From JACVRW01 sp963765135 (GTDB lineage Bacteria; Actinomycetota; Thermoleophilia; Solirubrobacterales; Thermoleophilaceae), in the NCBI GenBank assembly GCA_963765135.1, contig CAVXUX010000002.1, positions 1,133,159 through 1,197,158 of the forward strand: a DNA stretch of 64,000 nucleotides. The letters are read 5' to 3'. Of this stretch, positions 17,154 through 26,578 are shown in pieces. The first letter of the stretch is position 1; each line of letters begins with the position of its first letter. The notes under the pieces were generated by a model, which saw only the letters and a list, made by a program, of their open reading frames with translations, did no database searches and was not told the DNA's origin. A program made the translations under genes and the position numbers.

Positions 17154-17531
17154 TCATCCCAGGCTGTGCGTGCCGAAGCGCTCGATGGCGACGAACACGG
17201 TGAGGACGAGGAGGACGAGCGGCACGGCCAGGCGGTCCGTTTCGCCCATGCGCACATGCGTAACGATCGCCCCGATCATGGTCATCGCGAGACCCACCGC
17301 GGCGAGCGGGGTGAGAAGCGGCGCGACGCCCAAGGCGCCCGGCAGGACCAGCGCGAGCGCGCCCAGCACCTCGAGTAGGCCGACGGTTTGGAACTCGAGA
17401 TCGGTCACGTCGGCGGCCCAGCCCATCGGGCCCGCCGCGAGCTGGGCGCGCGGCTGCGAGAGCTTGGTCAAGCCGGTGACGAGAAAGATGGCTGCGAGGA
17501 GCAGCTGTGTTGTCCAGAGTGCAGTTTCCAT
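17154..17531 (-). CDS. DoxX family membrane protein
   Basis: A 125-residue protein with four predicted membrane helices. Its start (LLLAAIFLVTGLTKL) and GLLEVLGALALVLPG match the DoxX/DoxD-like family, which includes subunits of thiosulfate:quinone oxidoreductase and the Mycobacterium DoxX of the membrane-associated oxidoreductase complex. The biochemical role here is unknown. The 34-bp motif C is 26 nt upstream of ATG 17531. It is convergent with CorA (7-bp gap). Confidence 0.75.
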   Translation of the reverse strand: METALWTTQLLLAAIFLVTGLTKLSQPRAQLAAGPMGWAADVTDLEFQTVGLLEVLGALALVLPGALGVAPLLTPLAAVGLAMTMIGAIVTHVRMGETDRLAVPLVLLVLTVFVAIERFGTHSLG

Positions 17532-17554
17532 GGGGCGACAGACTGAGGGCGACC

Positions 17555-17588
17555 GGGGTGAGCGGACGTCACACGGTTTGCGTGATCG
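17555..17588 (-). promoter_or_regulatory. repeated 34-bp operator-like motif, site C
   Basis: Minus-strand reading: ATCACGCAAACC, GTGTGACGTC, CGCTCACCC. It is upstream of the DoxX gene and forms a back-to-back pair with site D, 28 bp away, in the 168-bp divergent region between DoxX and the AI-2E transporter. Confidence 0.6.
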
Positions 17589-17615
17589 CGCATGGTGGGC
17601 AGCGGGCTCCGTCCC

Positions 17616-17649
17616 GAATCGTCAGAAGTGTGTGACGACGGCTCACACA
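17616..17649 (+). promoter_or_regulatory. repeated 34-bp operator-like motif, site D
   Basis: Plus-strand reading: ATCGTCAGAAGT, GTGTGACGAC, GGCTCACAC. The left half (ATCGT instead of ATCAC) is the most diverged of the six. The TCAC box is 24 nt before ATG 17671 of a 10-codon leader that overlaps the AI-2E gene start. Confidence 0.6.
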
Positions 17650-17670
17650 CCCAGCGGGGAGCCTCGCCCA

Positions 17671-17703
17671 ATGGCACAGTCCGCGACCCCATCGAAGGTG
17701 TGA
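17671..17703 (+). CDS. 10-codon leader ORF overlapping the AI-2E transporter start
   Basis: ATG 17671 reads MAQSATPSKV and stops at TGA 17701-17703, overlapping GTG 17700 of the transporter by 4 nt. A GGGGAG-type ribosome-binding site precedes it. Because motif D sits at the standard distance from this ATG, translation probably starts here and couples into the transporter. It has no codon pattern suggesting attenuation. Confidence 0.35.
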   Translation: MAQSATPSKV

Positions 17704-18780
17704 GCGACACCGGGCGCGCCGATGTCGTGGTGTCGATATCGGTCCGGACGCTGCTCGTGGCCGCCGGAATCGTCGCCGTCGCCGGAGCGCTGGCGTCGAT
17801 CGGGAGCGCGCTGCTGATCATCTTCGTGTCCTTCTTCAGCGTCGCCGTCCTCTCGCCGGTGGCGACCGCGATGGAGCGGCGCCTGCGCTGGAGCCGGGCG
17901 CTGTGCTCGACGGTGCTCGTCCTGGGGATAGTCGTCGCCCTCGCCGTCGTCCTGCTGGTGCTCGCGCAGGCGATGGGCGACGCGGTGCGCGGGTTCAGCC
18001 ACGACCTGCCGCAGATCGTGGATGACGTGAGGCACAGCGATGTGGGCGACTTCATCAACGGTGGCAGCGGCTCGCTCGACACGTTGAGGGAGCACGCGAG
18101 CGACATCACCAGGGGCGTGGCCACGGTCTCGGGCGGCGTCGCCGATGTCGGGGTGTCGGCCTTCGGGGCGGTGACGCTGTTCTTCTCGGTCATCTTCCTG
18201 ACGCTGTTCGGCCTGATCGACGAGCCGCGCGTGCGCGATTGGATCGGGGGTCTGATGTACCGCGACAACGCGGGAGCGCTACCTGGACGTCACGGACCGG
18301 ATCATCAACACGACCTCGCGCTACATGCTCGGCAACCTCGCCATCTCCGTGATCTGCGCGACCGTCTACGGCGTGACCGCGGTGATCCTCGATCTGCCGT
18401 ACCCGCTCGCCCTGGCGCTGATCGCCGGGTTCCTCGACCTCATCCCCACGGTCGGGGCGACGATCGCCGGCATCATCATCTCGGTCGTCGCGCTGTCGGT
18501 CGGCCTCGAGGCTCTGGTCGCCTTCGCGATCGTGATGCTGGTCTACCAGCAGATCGAGAACTACGTTCTGCAGCCGACGATCATCGGGAGGGCGGCCCGC
18601 GTGTCGGGCTTCACCGTGCTCGTCAGCGTGCTGTCGTTCGGAGCGCTGTTCGGCTTCATAGGCGCGATCATCGGCGTGCCGATCGCAGCCGCGCTCCAGA
18701 TTCTCGTCGGGGAGCTCACGGCGGCCAGGAGGGCTCGCATCGCGGCCGCCGACCTCGCTGAACAGCAGCAGCCGGCCTGA
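17700..18780 (+). CDS. AI-2E family transporter (PerM/TqsA-like), one apparent +1 frameshift
   Basis: Membrane protein of the AI-2E exporter family; members export autoinducer-2 or act as Na+/H+ antiporters. GTG 17700 follows the leader. Helix pairs occur at residues ~15-75, with a soluble segment (GFSHDLPQIVDDVRHSDVGD) at ~100-160 and the remaining helices after. At about 18287 an extra G in GGG breaks the frame; removing it gives DNAERYLDVTDRIINTTSRY, a typical family stretch, and a 359-residue protein. The conserved PTVGATIAG and GRAARVSGFTVL motifs are intact. Confidence 0.8.
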
Positions 18781-18787
18781 CTGCCCT

Positions 18788-18821
18788 CAATCACGCAAAG
18801 CGTGTGACGACGGCTCACGCA
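18788..18821 (+). promoter_or_regulatory. repeated 34-bp operator-like motif, site E
   Basis: Plus-strand reading: ATCACGCAAAGC, GTGTGACGAC, GGCTCACGC, the closest copy to the consensus. It lies between the AI-2E stop and the HdeD gene, 50 bp before the GTG at 18872, so here a ribosome-binding site and a longer leader intervene. Confidence 0.6.
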
Positions 18822-18871
18822 TGTGGCCCGGATCATCGGTCGCGACAACAAACCACACCCTGGAGGTAATC

Positions 18872-19468
18872 GTGAGCGAACACGCTGCAACACCACAATT
18901 CGCAACACCTTCCATCCCGTCGCCGCGCGACGCGGTGCGCAAAGCCACCGGCTACTGGTGGGTCCTGCTGACCGCCGGAATCGCATGGGTCGCCGTCGCG
19001 CTGGTCATTCTTCAGTTCGACCAGGCGTCCGTGACCACCGTCGGCATCCTCGTCGGGCTCATGTTCCTGGCCCTCGGCATCGAGAACATCGCGCTCTCGA
19101 CGCTCGACGTGCCGGCGCGCTGGGCCTGGGCGCTGTTCGGCGGGCTCTTTCTCGTGTCCGCCATCGTCTGCTTCGCCAACCCGGAGGACACCTTCGCCGG
19201 CCTGGCCGACACGCTCGGCTTTCTGTTCCTGATCGTCGGCGTCTGGTGGATGATCCGCGCTTTTCTCGAGCGCGCGATCAACCCGCTCTGGTGGCTGGGG
19301 CTGATCTCGGGGATCCTGATGACGGCACTCGCCTTCTGGACCTCGGGCCAGTTCTTCATCCACAAGGCGTACCTGCTCCTGGTGCTCGCCGGTATCTGGG
19401 CGCTGATGCAGGGCATCACCACGATGGTGCGCGCATTCCAGATCCGCGCGCTGCGCGAGGAGCTGTGA
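18872..19468 (+). CDS. HdeD family (DUF308) membrane protein
   Basis: A 198-residue protein with six membrane helices in the repeated DUF308 pattern (YWWVLLTAGIAWVAVALVI, GLMFLALGIENIAL, GVWWMIRAFLERAINPLWWL). HdeD in enterobacteria is an acid-stress membrane protein; actinobacterial homologues are common and uncharacterised. GTG 18872 is chosen because it follows a clear TGGAGG ribosome-binding site; the frame extends upstream to ATG 18821 inside motif E, which I reject as a start. It is followed after 12 bp by the amphi-Trp gene, probably as one operon. Confidence 0.8.
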   Translation: MSEHAATPQFATPSIPSPRDAVRKATGYWWVLLTAGIAWVAVALVILQFDQASVTTVGILVGLMFLALGIENIALSTLDVPARWAWALFGGLFLVSAIVCFANPEDTFAGLADTLGFLFLIVGVWWMIRAFLERAINPLWWLGLISGILMTALAFWTSGQFFIHKAYLLLVLAGIWALMQGITTMVRAFQIRALREEL

Positions 19469-19480
19469 CGGAGCTCAACC

Positions 19481-19708
19481 GTGACGGAGTTCAAGCAAGA
19501 CGAACGGCTGTCACGTCAGCAGGCCGCTGAGCGGCTGATCGACATCGCGTACGCACTGACCGCCGGCGGCCCGCTCGAGCTGATCGCAGCGGGCCGCCGG
19601 ATCACGGTCCCGGTCGGAAAGGAGCTGCGTTTGGAGCGGTGCCTGAGGTCGAACGGCGACCGGGTCGAGCTCGAGCTCGAGCTGAGCTGGCCGGCCGCCG
19701 GAGGGTGA
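19481..19708 (+). CDS. amphi-Trp domain small protein
   Basis: A 75-residue acidic protein matching the amphi-Trp family layout: an N-terminal helix (RLSRQQAAERLIDIAYALT), an ITVPVGKELRLERCL strand, and a closing LELELSW strand-tryptophan. The family is found in Archaea and Actinobacteria, often near general stress genes, with no assigned function. GTG 19481 follows the HdeD stop by 12 bp. Confidence 0.7.
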   Translation: MTEFKQDERLSRQQAAERLIDIAYALTAGGPLELIAAGRRITVPVGKELRLERCLRSNGDRVELELELSWPAAGG

Positions 19709-19711
19709 GCC

Positions 19712-22395
19712 TCAGCGCCGCACGCTGCCAGGCGCGACCAGCCCGAGCTCGCGCGCGCGAGCGACGGCCTCGCCGCGCGAATGAGCGTCGAGCTTCGCGT
19801 AGATGTGGCGCATGTGCGTCCGGACCGTGTTGGTGGACACCACGAGCTCCGAGGCGATCTGCGACGCGGTCAGGTTGCTCGGCAGGTACCTGACCACGCG
19901 CAGCTCCGCTTCGCTCAGCTCGTCGCGCAGCGGCGCCGCCGGTCCGCGCTGAGCAGGGGCGCGCCCGGCCAGCGCGTCGAGGATCGTCGAGATGAGCGTC
20001 GCGTGGGCGGTCCGGTGTCTCGGGTGGCGCTCGAGCAGCTCGCCGGCTCGGCCAGAGCATGAACGGCAGGATCAGGCCGTCCGGCTCGGCGAGGTCGAGC
20101 GCCGCCTCCAGCGACTCCTCAGCCGCGCGGACGTCGCCGAGCCGATCGCGAGCCGTGGCGTCGAGCAGCAGTGCCTCGACGCGCGCCCAATGGTGGGACA
20201 GCGCCGGAGCGGAACCATCGAGCACCGGCGCCAGCGCCTCGGCCGCGCCTTCGGGGTTGTCCTGTTCGAGCTCAATAGCCGCGAGTGCGATGCGCATCGC
20301 GGCGCGGTCAATCTGGTCCGGGCTCAGGCCGGCGAGCTCGAGCTGCGCGGCTTCCGCGTCCCCCATTCGCACCCGTACCTGGAGTGCCCGGCCACGCACG
20401 TCCACCTTGAACACGTGCTCGCCGGCCAGCAGCCGTTCCAGGTCCTGAGCGCGCGCGAACTCCGCCAGCGGCTTCGTCGAAGCGGCCCTCACCAAAGTTC
20501 AGAATGCCGCGGGCGTGGTGGACCACGAGCTCGGTCCCGGGGTCGGCCGCCGCGCGGAGACACTCCTCCGCGCGCGCGAGATGGCGCTCCGCCTCCGCGA
20601 AGCGCCCCATCCGCACAAGCGCCATGCCGGCCATCGCGAACGCGCCGGTCGTCATCGACTGGCTGGTCCAGCCATGCTCCTCGGCAATCGCGATCGCCCG
20701 CTCGCTCAGCTCGAGCGCGAGCGGCAGCGGCTGCCCACTGAGCGGCGCCGCGAGTGCGAGGTGCGCCAGGCAACCGATCTCGATGAAGGGCCGTGAGATC
20801 CGGCGCGTGCGACCGAGAGCATCCTCGAGGTGCTGCCGCGCGTCGCCGGGACGCCCGGCCCACAGTTCCACGATGCCCAGGTTCATGAGCGCGAGTGCCC
20901 AGTAATCCGGCGGCACGGGCAGCTCGCCTACCTCCGCTGCGGCGCCGAGCGCTGCTTCCAGTTCGCGCGTTGCCTCGCGAGCCGTGGCCAGGTCGCTGCG
21001 CCGGCGGGCGAGCTCGACGTCGAGGATGGCCAGATACACCTGGAAGACGCGCCGCCTCTCTGCCGGGACTGCCGCCGCGAGTCCCCGGGCGACTTCCAAC
21101 CGCGCGGCGGCCTCGTCGAGCAGGCCATGCAGGATGTTGTCGATCGAAAGCGCAGCCGCGAGATTTCCATCGCCCAGATGGGCATCGGCCGGGAACTCGC
21201 CGAGGAGCGCGTGGAGCGTCTCGCCCCGGCCGGCCATCGTCAGCGTGAAGTAGTTGTCCAGCAGCAGGCGCGCGGCCGGTGCCCAGTCACCTGCCGCCTG
21301 ATGGTGGCGCACGGCTTCGAGCACATCGCCCTCTTGCTCGAGCCAGGCGGCCGCGGCGCGGTGCAGCGAGGGGATCGTCGCCGGCGCGGCGCGTCGCAAT
21401 TCGAGGCGCAACAGGTCGGCGAACAGGTGGTGGTAGCGGAACCATGTCCGGGCGGCGTCCAGTGCGGTCACGAAGGCGCTCTGGTCCTCGAGCCGCTGAA
21501 GGATCGCCTCGGCCCCAGTGCCGCCGGTGACTGAATCTGCCAGCGGCCCACTGACGCGCTCGAGGATCGAGGTGCGCAGGAGCAGGTCGCGTGCCTCCGT
21601 CGGCTGGCGCTCCAGCACCTCGGCGAGGAGGTAGCCCGCCACCGTCCGCTCGCTGCCCGAGAACTCGGAGACGAACCGTTCGGGGTCCGGGTGGTCGGCC
21701 AGCGAGATCGCCGCCAGCCTCAGACCGGCCGCCCACCCTTCGGTGCGTTCGTGGAGCGAGGCCACCGCAGCGTCCGACAGAGCGATCCCGCCGGCGCGGA
21801 ACAGCGCACGGGTTTCTTCGAGCGAGAAGCACAGCTCGCGCCCACGGAACTCCGAGAGCTCGCCCGCGAGCCTCAGGCGGTGCAGACCGAGCGCCGGCTC
21901 CTCCCGCGTCGCGAGCACCACCCGCAGCTGCGCCGGCAGCCGCGCGAGCAGCATCTCCAGCCAGACGAGCGCGTCGTCGGAGTCGAGCTCGTGCAGGTCG
22001 TCGATCACCACCAGGACCGGGTCCTCCAGCCGCTCCAGCTGCGCGAGGAGCCGCTCTGCTACCACCGCGCCCGCGAAGCCCGGCGCCGGACTGACCCGCT
22101 CGATCACTTCGTCGCCGGCGGCGTCGGCCAGGGCGTCGATCAGGTGAAGGCAAAACCGCTGCGAGTCACGCTCGCCGCGTTCGACGGTGACCCACGCGAC
22201 GGCCTCTTCGGTCCGCGCGGCCCACGACCGCAGTAGAACGGTCTTCCCGCTTCCCGCAGGCGCGCAGACAAGCGTGACGGTGCCCGGCGCGGCCGCTGAC
22301 AGCCGCTCGAACAGAACGGGTCGCGAAACGAACCGATCGCAGGCGATCGCGCTTGCTGGTGGGTCTCGGCCAAGTGCCCAAAGACTCTCCCACAA
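19712..22395 (-). CDS. LAL-type (MalT-like) LuxR-family regulator, two apparent +1 frameshifts
   Basis: A large STAND-ATPase regulator. The N-terminal NTPase has Walker A CAPAGSGKTVLLRSW and a Walker B-like VLVVIDDLHELDSDDALVWL; it is followed by a long TPR-rich region and a C-terminal LuxR HTH (NLTASQIASELVVSTNTVRT). The open frame is broken at about 20487 (extra C; DEALAEFARAQDLERL resumes) and about 20050 (extra base; GELLERHPRHRTAH resumes). Correcting both gives exactly 893 residues. The only upstream start is TTG 22395, which lies inside motif F, so the true start is uncertain. It is the obvious candidate for binding the six-site motif. Confidence 0.8.
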
Positions 22396-22426
22396 TCACA
22401 TGAAGTGTGTGATGACCGCTCACCCG
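22393..22426 (+). promoter_or_regulatory. repeated 34-bp operator-like motif, site F
   Basis: Plus-strand reading: ATCACATGAAGT, GTGTGATGAC, CGCTCACCC. It occupies the divergent region between the LAL regulator (minus strand) and the DUF1269 gene (plus strand), which would allow autoregulation of the LAL gene and control of its neighbour. Confidence 0.6.
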
Positions 22427-22481
22427 CGCCGGCGAGAGGCTTCCACCGTCCCTGAAAAACACTCACAGAAAGGTGGTCTCT

Positions 22482-23132
22482 ATGACCTCCGACTATTTCT
22501 CACCGGACAACGTGCTGGTGGTCACCTTCGGCGAAGACCCGGAGAACGACAAGAACGCCTACCAGGCGCTCACCGACCTGAAGCAGCTCGATTCGCAGGA
22601 TCAGGTCAAGATCACGGGCGCTGCCGTCATCACGCGTGACGGCGACGGCCGCGTCGACGTCAAGAGCGACGTCGGCGAGGACCCGTATGTCGGCACGGCG
22701 AGCGGCGGCGTGATCGGCCTGCTCGTCGGCATCATCGGCGGCCCGCTCGGCATGCTCCTCGGCGGGGCGTACGGAATGCTCGTCGGATCGCTGTTCGACA
22801 TCGACGAGGTCGATACCACGGAATCGGTCCTCGGCGAGATCTCGAAGCAGGTCCAGCCGAACAGGACGGCGCTCCTCGCCGAGGTCACCGAGCAGAGCCC
22901 CGAGGTCATCGATGCCGCGATGGCGCGGCTCGGTGGCGAGATCCTGCGCCGGCCGGCGGTCGACGTCGAGGAGGAGATCGCCGTGGCCGAGGAGGCCGAG
23001 CGGAAGGCCGAGGACGAGGCTCGCAAGGAGCTTCACAAGGCTCGCGTCGAGAAGACCAAGTCAGACGCACACGCCAAGGTCGAGGAGCTGAAGTCGAAGC
23101 TCCATCGGTCCAGGGCAGGCGCTACTGCGTAG
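22482..23132 (+). CDS. DUF1269-family membrane-associated protein
   Basis: A 216-residue protein starting MTSDYFSPDNVLVVTFG. The first 100 residues resemble a ferredoxin-like DUF1269 domain, followed by a glycine-rich hydrophobic hairpin (GVIGLLVGIIGGPLGMLLGG) that may insert into the membrane. The C-terminal 50 residues are a highly charged helix (AEEAERKAEDEARKELHKAR) likely to form a coiled coil. Similar proteins are linked to acid or envelope stress. ATG 22482 has an AAAGGTGG ribosome-binding site; motif F is 55 bp upstream and a strong terminator follows. Confidence 0.75.
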   Translation: MTSDYFSPDNVLVVTFGEDPENDKNAYQALTDLKQLDSQDQVKITGAAVITRDGDGRVDVKSDVGEDPYVGTASGGVIGLLVGIIGGPLGMLLGGAYGMLVGSLFDIDEVDTTESVLGEISKQVQPNRTALLAEVTEQSPEVIDAAMARLGGEILRRPAVDVEEEIAVAEEAERKAEDEARKELHKARVEKTKSDAHAKVEELKSKLHRSRAGATA

Positions 23133-23146
23133 GCTCGTCGATCGCA

Positions 23147-23185
23147 GGCGGCGGCGCGCTCAACCCGGGCGCGCCGCCGCCTTTT
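23147..23185 (+). terminator. strong intrinsic terminator after the DUF1269 gene
   Basis: A perfect 12-bp GC stem (GGCGGCGGCGCG with CGCGCCGCCGCC) and an 11-nt loop are followed by TTTT, 15 bp past the stop codon. Confidence 0.85.
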
Positions 23186-23193
23186 GCGTGGGG

Positions 23194-23216
23194 AAGCCCC
23201 GCGTCTTGCGGGGCTT
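23194..23216 (-). terminator. hairpin abutting the tRNA-Gly 3'-half, minus strand
   Basis: Perfect 9-bp stem AAGCCCCGC / GCGGGGCTT with a 5-nt loop. It sits 5 bp past the 3' end of the tRNA fragment at 23222-23267, where a tRNA transcription terminator would be expected, so this junction may keep the original downstream flank of a tRNA-Gly gene. Confidence 0.6.
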
Positions 23217-23221
23217 AGAAG

Positions 23222-23267
23222 AGCGGCTGAAGGGATTTGAACCCTCGACCTTCTGCATGGCAAGCAG
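23222..23267 (-). repeat. tRNA-Gly(GCC) 3'-half, putative attachment-site scar 1
   Basis: Forty-six nucleotides match the tRNA from the 5' strand of the anticodon stem (CTGC) through loop TTGCCAT, the variable loop, a T-arm with TTCAAAT, and acceptor strand CAGCCGC plus T. The D-arm and 5' acceptor strand are absent, so this is not a functional tRNA. Two further copies of the same length and orientation lie at 31865 and 51392. Homology starting exactly at the anticodon stem is typical of tyrosine-recombinase att sites. An open frame reading GFEPSTFCMAS across it is an artefact. Confidence 0.75.
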
Positions 23268-23678
23268 TAGATCTGCGGCACCTAGGATGCAGAAACCCCC
23301 TGCAAATCGGCATTTCCGGGCGCCTGGACCCGCAGGCTTGCGTTCCAGGAATTGTGCGGAGATACCGGGGGTTAAGACAATGAACGGACAATGAGCGATG
23401 CGGCTGGCGGCCGGCGTAGCGACCAGGCGGCCAGTTGGTCATCGCAGAGCCCTTCCGGCTTCGAGCGGTCAGCCAGCCTCCTGGCCGCTTCCGCCACGAC
23501 GGGCCAAATGGGGCGCTTCTGTAGAGGGCGGTCGCGCCCGAGCTGTGCGCGGATTACTCGCGATTACCGGCGATTCCGCAACCAACTGCAAACCATTCGC
23601 GGAATCCGGCTACGACGCCCGGGCCGGTCCCTGAGGCGCGTAAAGGAGGAGGGGCTCGGACCGTTCTACGCTTGAACC
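23268..23678. other. non-coding flank of att scar 1
   Basis: CCTGCAAA occurs at 23299 (31 nt after the tRNA fragment) and CGGGGGTT at 23366; both words recur at the same distances beside the other two scars. Another TGCAAA word is at 23586. No integrase or other gene is visible; plus-strand frames here have no family similarity. Confidence 0.5.
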
Positions 23679-26508
23679 GTGGCCGGAGCGTTCGTGGGCA
23701 GGACCGCCGAGCTCGAGGCGCTTGTCGAGACCGTCTCGCGCGCCACGGTCGGCGGGCCGGTGGCGGCGTTCGTCGTCGGGGATCCCGGTGTCGGCAAGAG
23801 CAGGCTCCTCGCGGAGGCCTCGCGGTGTGTCGACGTTCCGTATCGGTTCAGCGTCGTCGGCTACCAACCCGAACGCGAGGTCCCGCTCGCGGCGGCGGCG
23901 GGACTCCTCCGAACGCTCGCGGAGAGCCCGGGCGACGGCGAACGGCTGGAGGCAATCCTCTTCGATTCGTCGCCTCGGACGCCGGCGCTCGAGTCGGTGC
24001 GGATCTTCGAGGCCGCTCATCGGGCTGCCAGGCCGCTCGAGCCTGCGCTCCTGACGATCGACGATCTCCAATGGGTGGACGAGCGCTCGCTCGCTCTGTG
24101 CCATTACCTCGTGCGCGCCGCCCGCGACCACGATCAACCGCTGACGGTCTTCGCTGCTGCACGGTCGGCGGGAGGCGGCCGGGAGTTCCTGGGCTGGCTG
24201 GAGCAGGCACTGTCGCCGGAGCGGGTCACCTCGCTCGAGATCGGCGGTCTGGGGCGGGAGGAGGGCGTCGAGCTGGTGCGCGAGGTGGCGCCTGCGCTGG
24301 ATGACGCTGCGGCAGCGGAGGTATGGCAAGAGGCACGCGGGTCGCCGTTCTGGCTCGAGGCGCTCGCGCGGACCGCCGGCGACGACCCGGACCCCGCTCG
24401 GCTTCTCCCTGCGCGCCTGGGCGGGGCCGGCGCCGACGCGATGTCGCTCCTTGCCGTCCTCGCCCTTGCCGGACGGCCACTGAGCGTCGAAGACGCAGGC
24501 GCCGTGATGGGCTCGGCCGCACGACCGGGTAGAGCTCGCGGCGACGGAGCTGGTCGACCGGGGCGTCGTGCTGGACGCCAGAACGTCGCTGAGGATCTCC
24601 CACGACCTGATCCGCGAGGCCGCTGTGGGCGACCTGTCGGGGCCGACGACTCGACGACTCCAACGTCGAATCGCCGAGTGGCTGGAAGGTCAGGCGGGAG
24701 ACGATGTGCGGCTCCTCCGCGAGGCGCTCGAGCACCGGCGGGCCGGCGGCCTTCCGACAGTGGGGCTCGCCTACCGCCTCGCCTGCTCGTCGTCGAGGAC
24801 GCTGCTCGGAGAGGAAGGCCTCGGGCTGCTCGCGGAGATCGCCGACGACGCTGCGCCGACGGACGACGACGCAGTCGAGCTGCACGCGGAAGTCGCCGCG
24901 CTCGCGTCCGAGCTCGGCCGCCATGACGAGGCACGCGAGCGCTGGTTGCAGATCGCCCAGCGGCGGACCGACGGCCTCGGCGAGGCGATGGCACTCCTCG
25001 AGGCCTCCAAGGCCGCGTATCAGCTCGGCCAGGCCGAGCAGGCGATCGACTACATCGACCGCGCGAGACGGACCGGAGCACCCGACGAGCTGCTCGCTCT
25101 CGATCTGGACGGCCAGCAGGCCGCCGTTCACCTCTGGCTCGAGCGGCGAACGGACATCGGCCGTTCGCTTGCGAGCGACGTCGGTCGCCGCGCGCGGGCC
25201 CTCGCCACCCGCGCCGGGGGCGTCGACGGACTCGACCGCCGCGCACGCCGTACCTACTTGGATGCCCTTCGCGTCGCGCACGAGGGGGTGATGCTGGACC
25301 ACGAGCCGCAGGCGATGCTGCGGACCGCGGAGGACTGGGCCGCGGCGAGTCGCGGCTTCGACGAGGAATCGCATCTCACTGCGTCCATGCGCAGCGGCGT
25401 GTCGCTCGCGTTCCTGATGCGGACCCGCGAGGCCGAGGAGCGGGTGCGCCGGGTGTGGACGGAATCGCACCGCCGCGTGCTGCCGCGCGTGATGCTCGAC
25501 TCGGGGTACTGGCTCGGCAAGTTCCTGCTGGAGCAGGGGCGGCTATCCGAGGCCGAGGAGGTTGCCGGCGAGGTCGACGATCTCGCGCGACGCGTCGGGG
25601 ATGTGCCCCGAGGGCGGAACCGCGTGCTGCGGTTCACGCTCAATGTCGACATGCATCGAGGCCATGTTGCCGAGGCGCTTCGCCGTTTCGAGCGCGCCGC
25701 GGCAGACGAGTCCAACGTTCACCATCAGATCGGGCTTTATCAGGATCTCGCCGTCTGGCCGGCGCGGATGGGAGGCGAGGGCAAGCGGCAAGACGTGGTT
25801 GCCCGCCTCGACGCTGCGCGGCGCAGCGCGGACGCCGTCGCGTGTAGACGCTGCTCAGCCGAGCTCCTCCTCATGTCCGCCGAGGCGCTCGCACGCGTCG
25901 GACACCCCGCCGAGGCCCAGGCTGCGCTTGCGGCATGGGACGCTCTCGAGTTGCGTCCGCAGCCCCAGGAGCGATTCCTCCGCCGCCGGGTCCAGGCTTT
26001 GCTTGAGGTCCGCCGAGGGGACACCGACTCCGCCGTGGCTGCTCTCGAGGCCGCGCAGGCGGAGGCCGAGCGGCTCCAGCTCGTCGTCGAAGGACTCTGG
26101 ACGCGGCTCGATCTCGCGTCTGTCCTCGCTCCCATCGATCGGAGCCGTGCGATCGAGACGCTGCGGGCCGCAGCCGGGCTCGCCGCCGAGATCGGGTCGC
26201 AGACGCAGCAGGGCCTCGCGGAGCAGAGGCTCCGTGCCCTCGGTGTGCGCACCTGGCGGCGGGGGCCGGCGGCGCCCAACGGAGATCTCTTGTCCAGCCT
26301 GACCGAGCGCGAGCGCGAGGTCGCGCGCCTGGCGGCGAGCGGCGAGCGCAACCGCGATATCGCGAAGACCTTGTTCCTGTCGCCGAAGACCGTCGAGCGT
26401 CACGTCACGAACGCCCTTCGCAAGGTCGGCGCGCGGAACCGGACCGAGCTCGCCGCCCTGCTCGCGGATCAGGGCGGCGGCGGCCAGAGCGAGGGTTTCC
26501 CCCGATGA
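23679..26508 (+). CDS. AAA/STAND ATPase LuxR-family transcriptional regulator, one apparent +1 frameshift
   Basis: A large LuxR regulator: VGRTAELEALV start, Walker A VVGDPGVGKSRLLAEA near residue 30, Walker B-like PALLTIDDLQWVDERS near residue 125, a long helical-repeat middle, and a C-terminal HTH (LTEREREVARLAASGERNRD, then DIAKTLFLSPKTVERHVTNA). At about 24510 the frame shifts; removing one G from the CGG run lets GSPHDRVELAATELVDRGVV join the halves into 942 residues. GTG 23679 is the start. It opens the segment between the first two att scars and may control the YdhR/cupin pair 70 bp downstream. Confidence 0.82.
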
Positions 26509-26578
26509 TCCGGACACTGCCTCGACCTTAGGTTCGCGGGGGCGACGTTCTGTCGTCTCACAACCCCAAGGAGGTCCG

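Noticed and set aside
12770..22426. Catabolite-repressor-like (CRP) binding sites as the identity of the six-site motif
   Set aside because: The TGTGA and TCAC halves are 7-8 nt apart rather than the 6 nt of the CRP consensus, and conservation extends over more than 30 bp, beyond a CRP site.
23188..23394. Open frame reading GFEPSTFCMASS (and similar frames at 31.9 and 51.4 kb)
   Set aside because: These are translations across the minus-strand tRNA-Gly 3' fragment, a well-known annotation artefact, and have no protein-like continuation.
23679..26508. Two separate genes (an ATPase and a LuxR protein)
   Set aside because: One-base correction at about 24510 gives a continuous STAND/LuxR protein with normal domain order and no start signal at the second frame.
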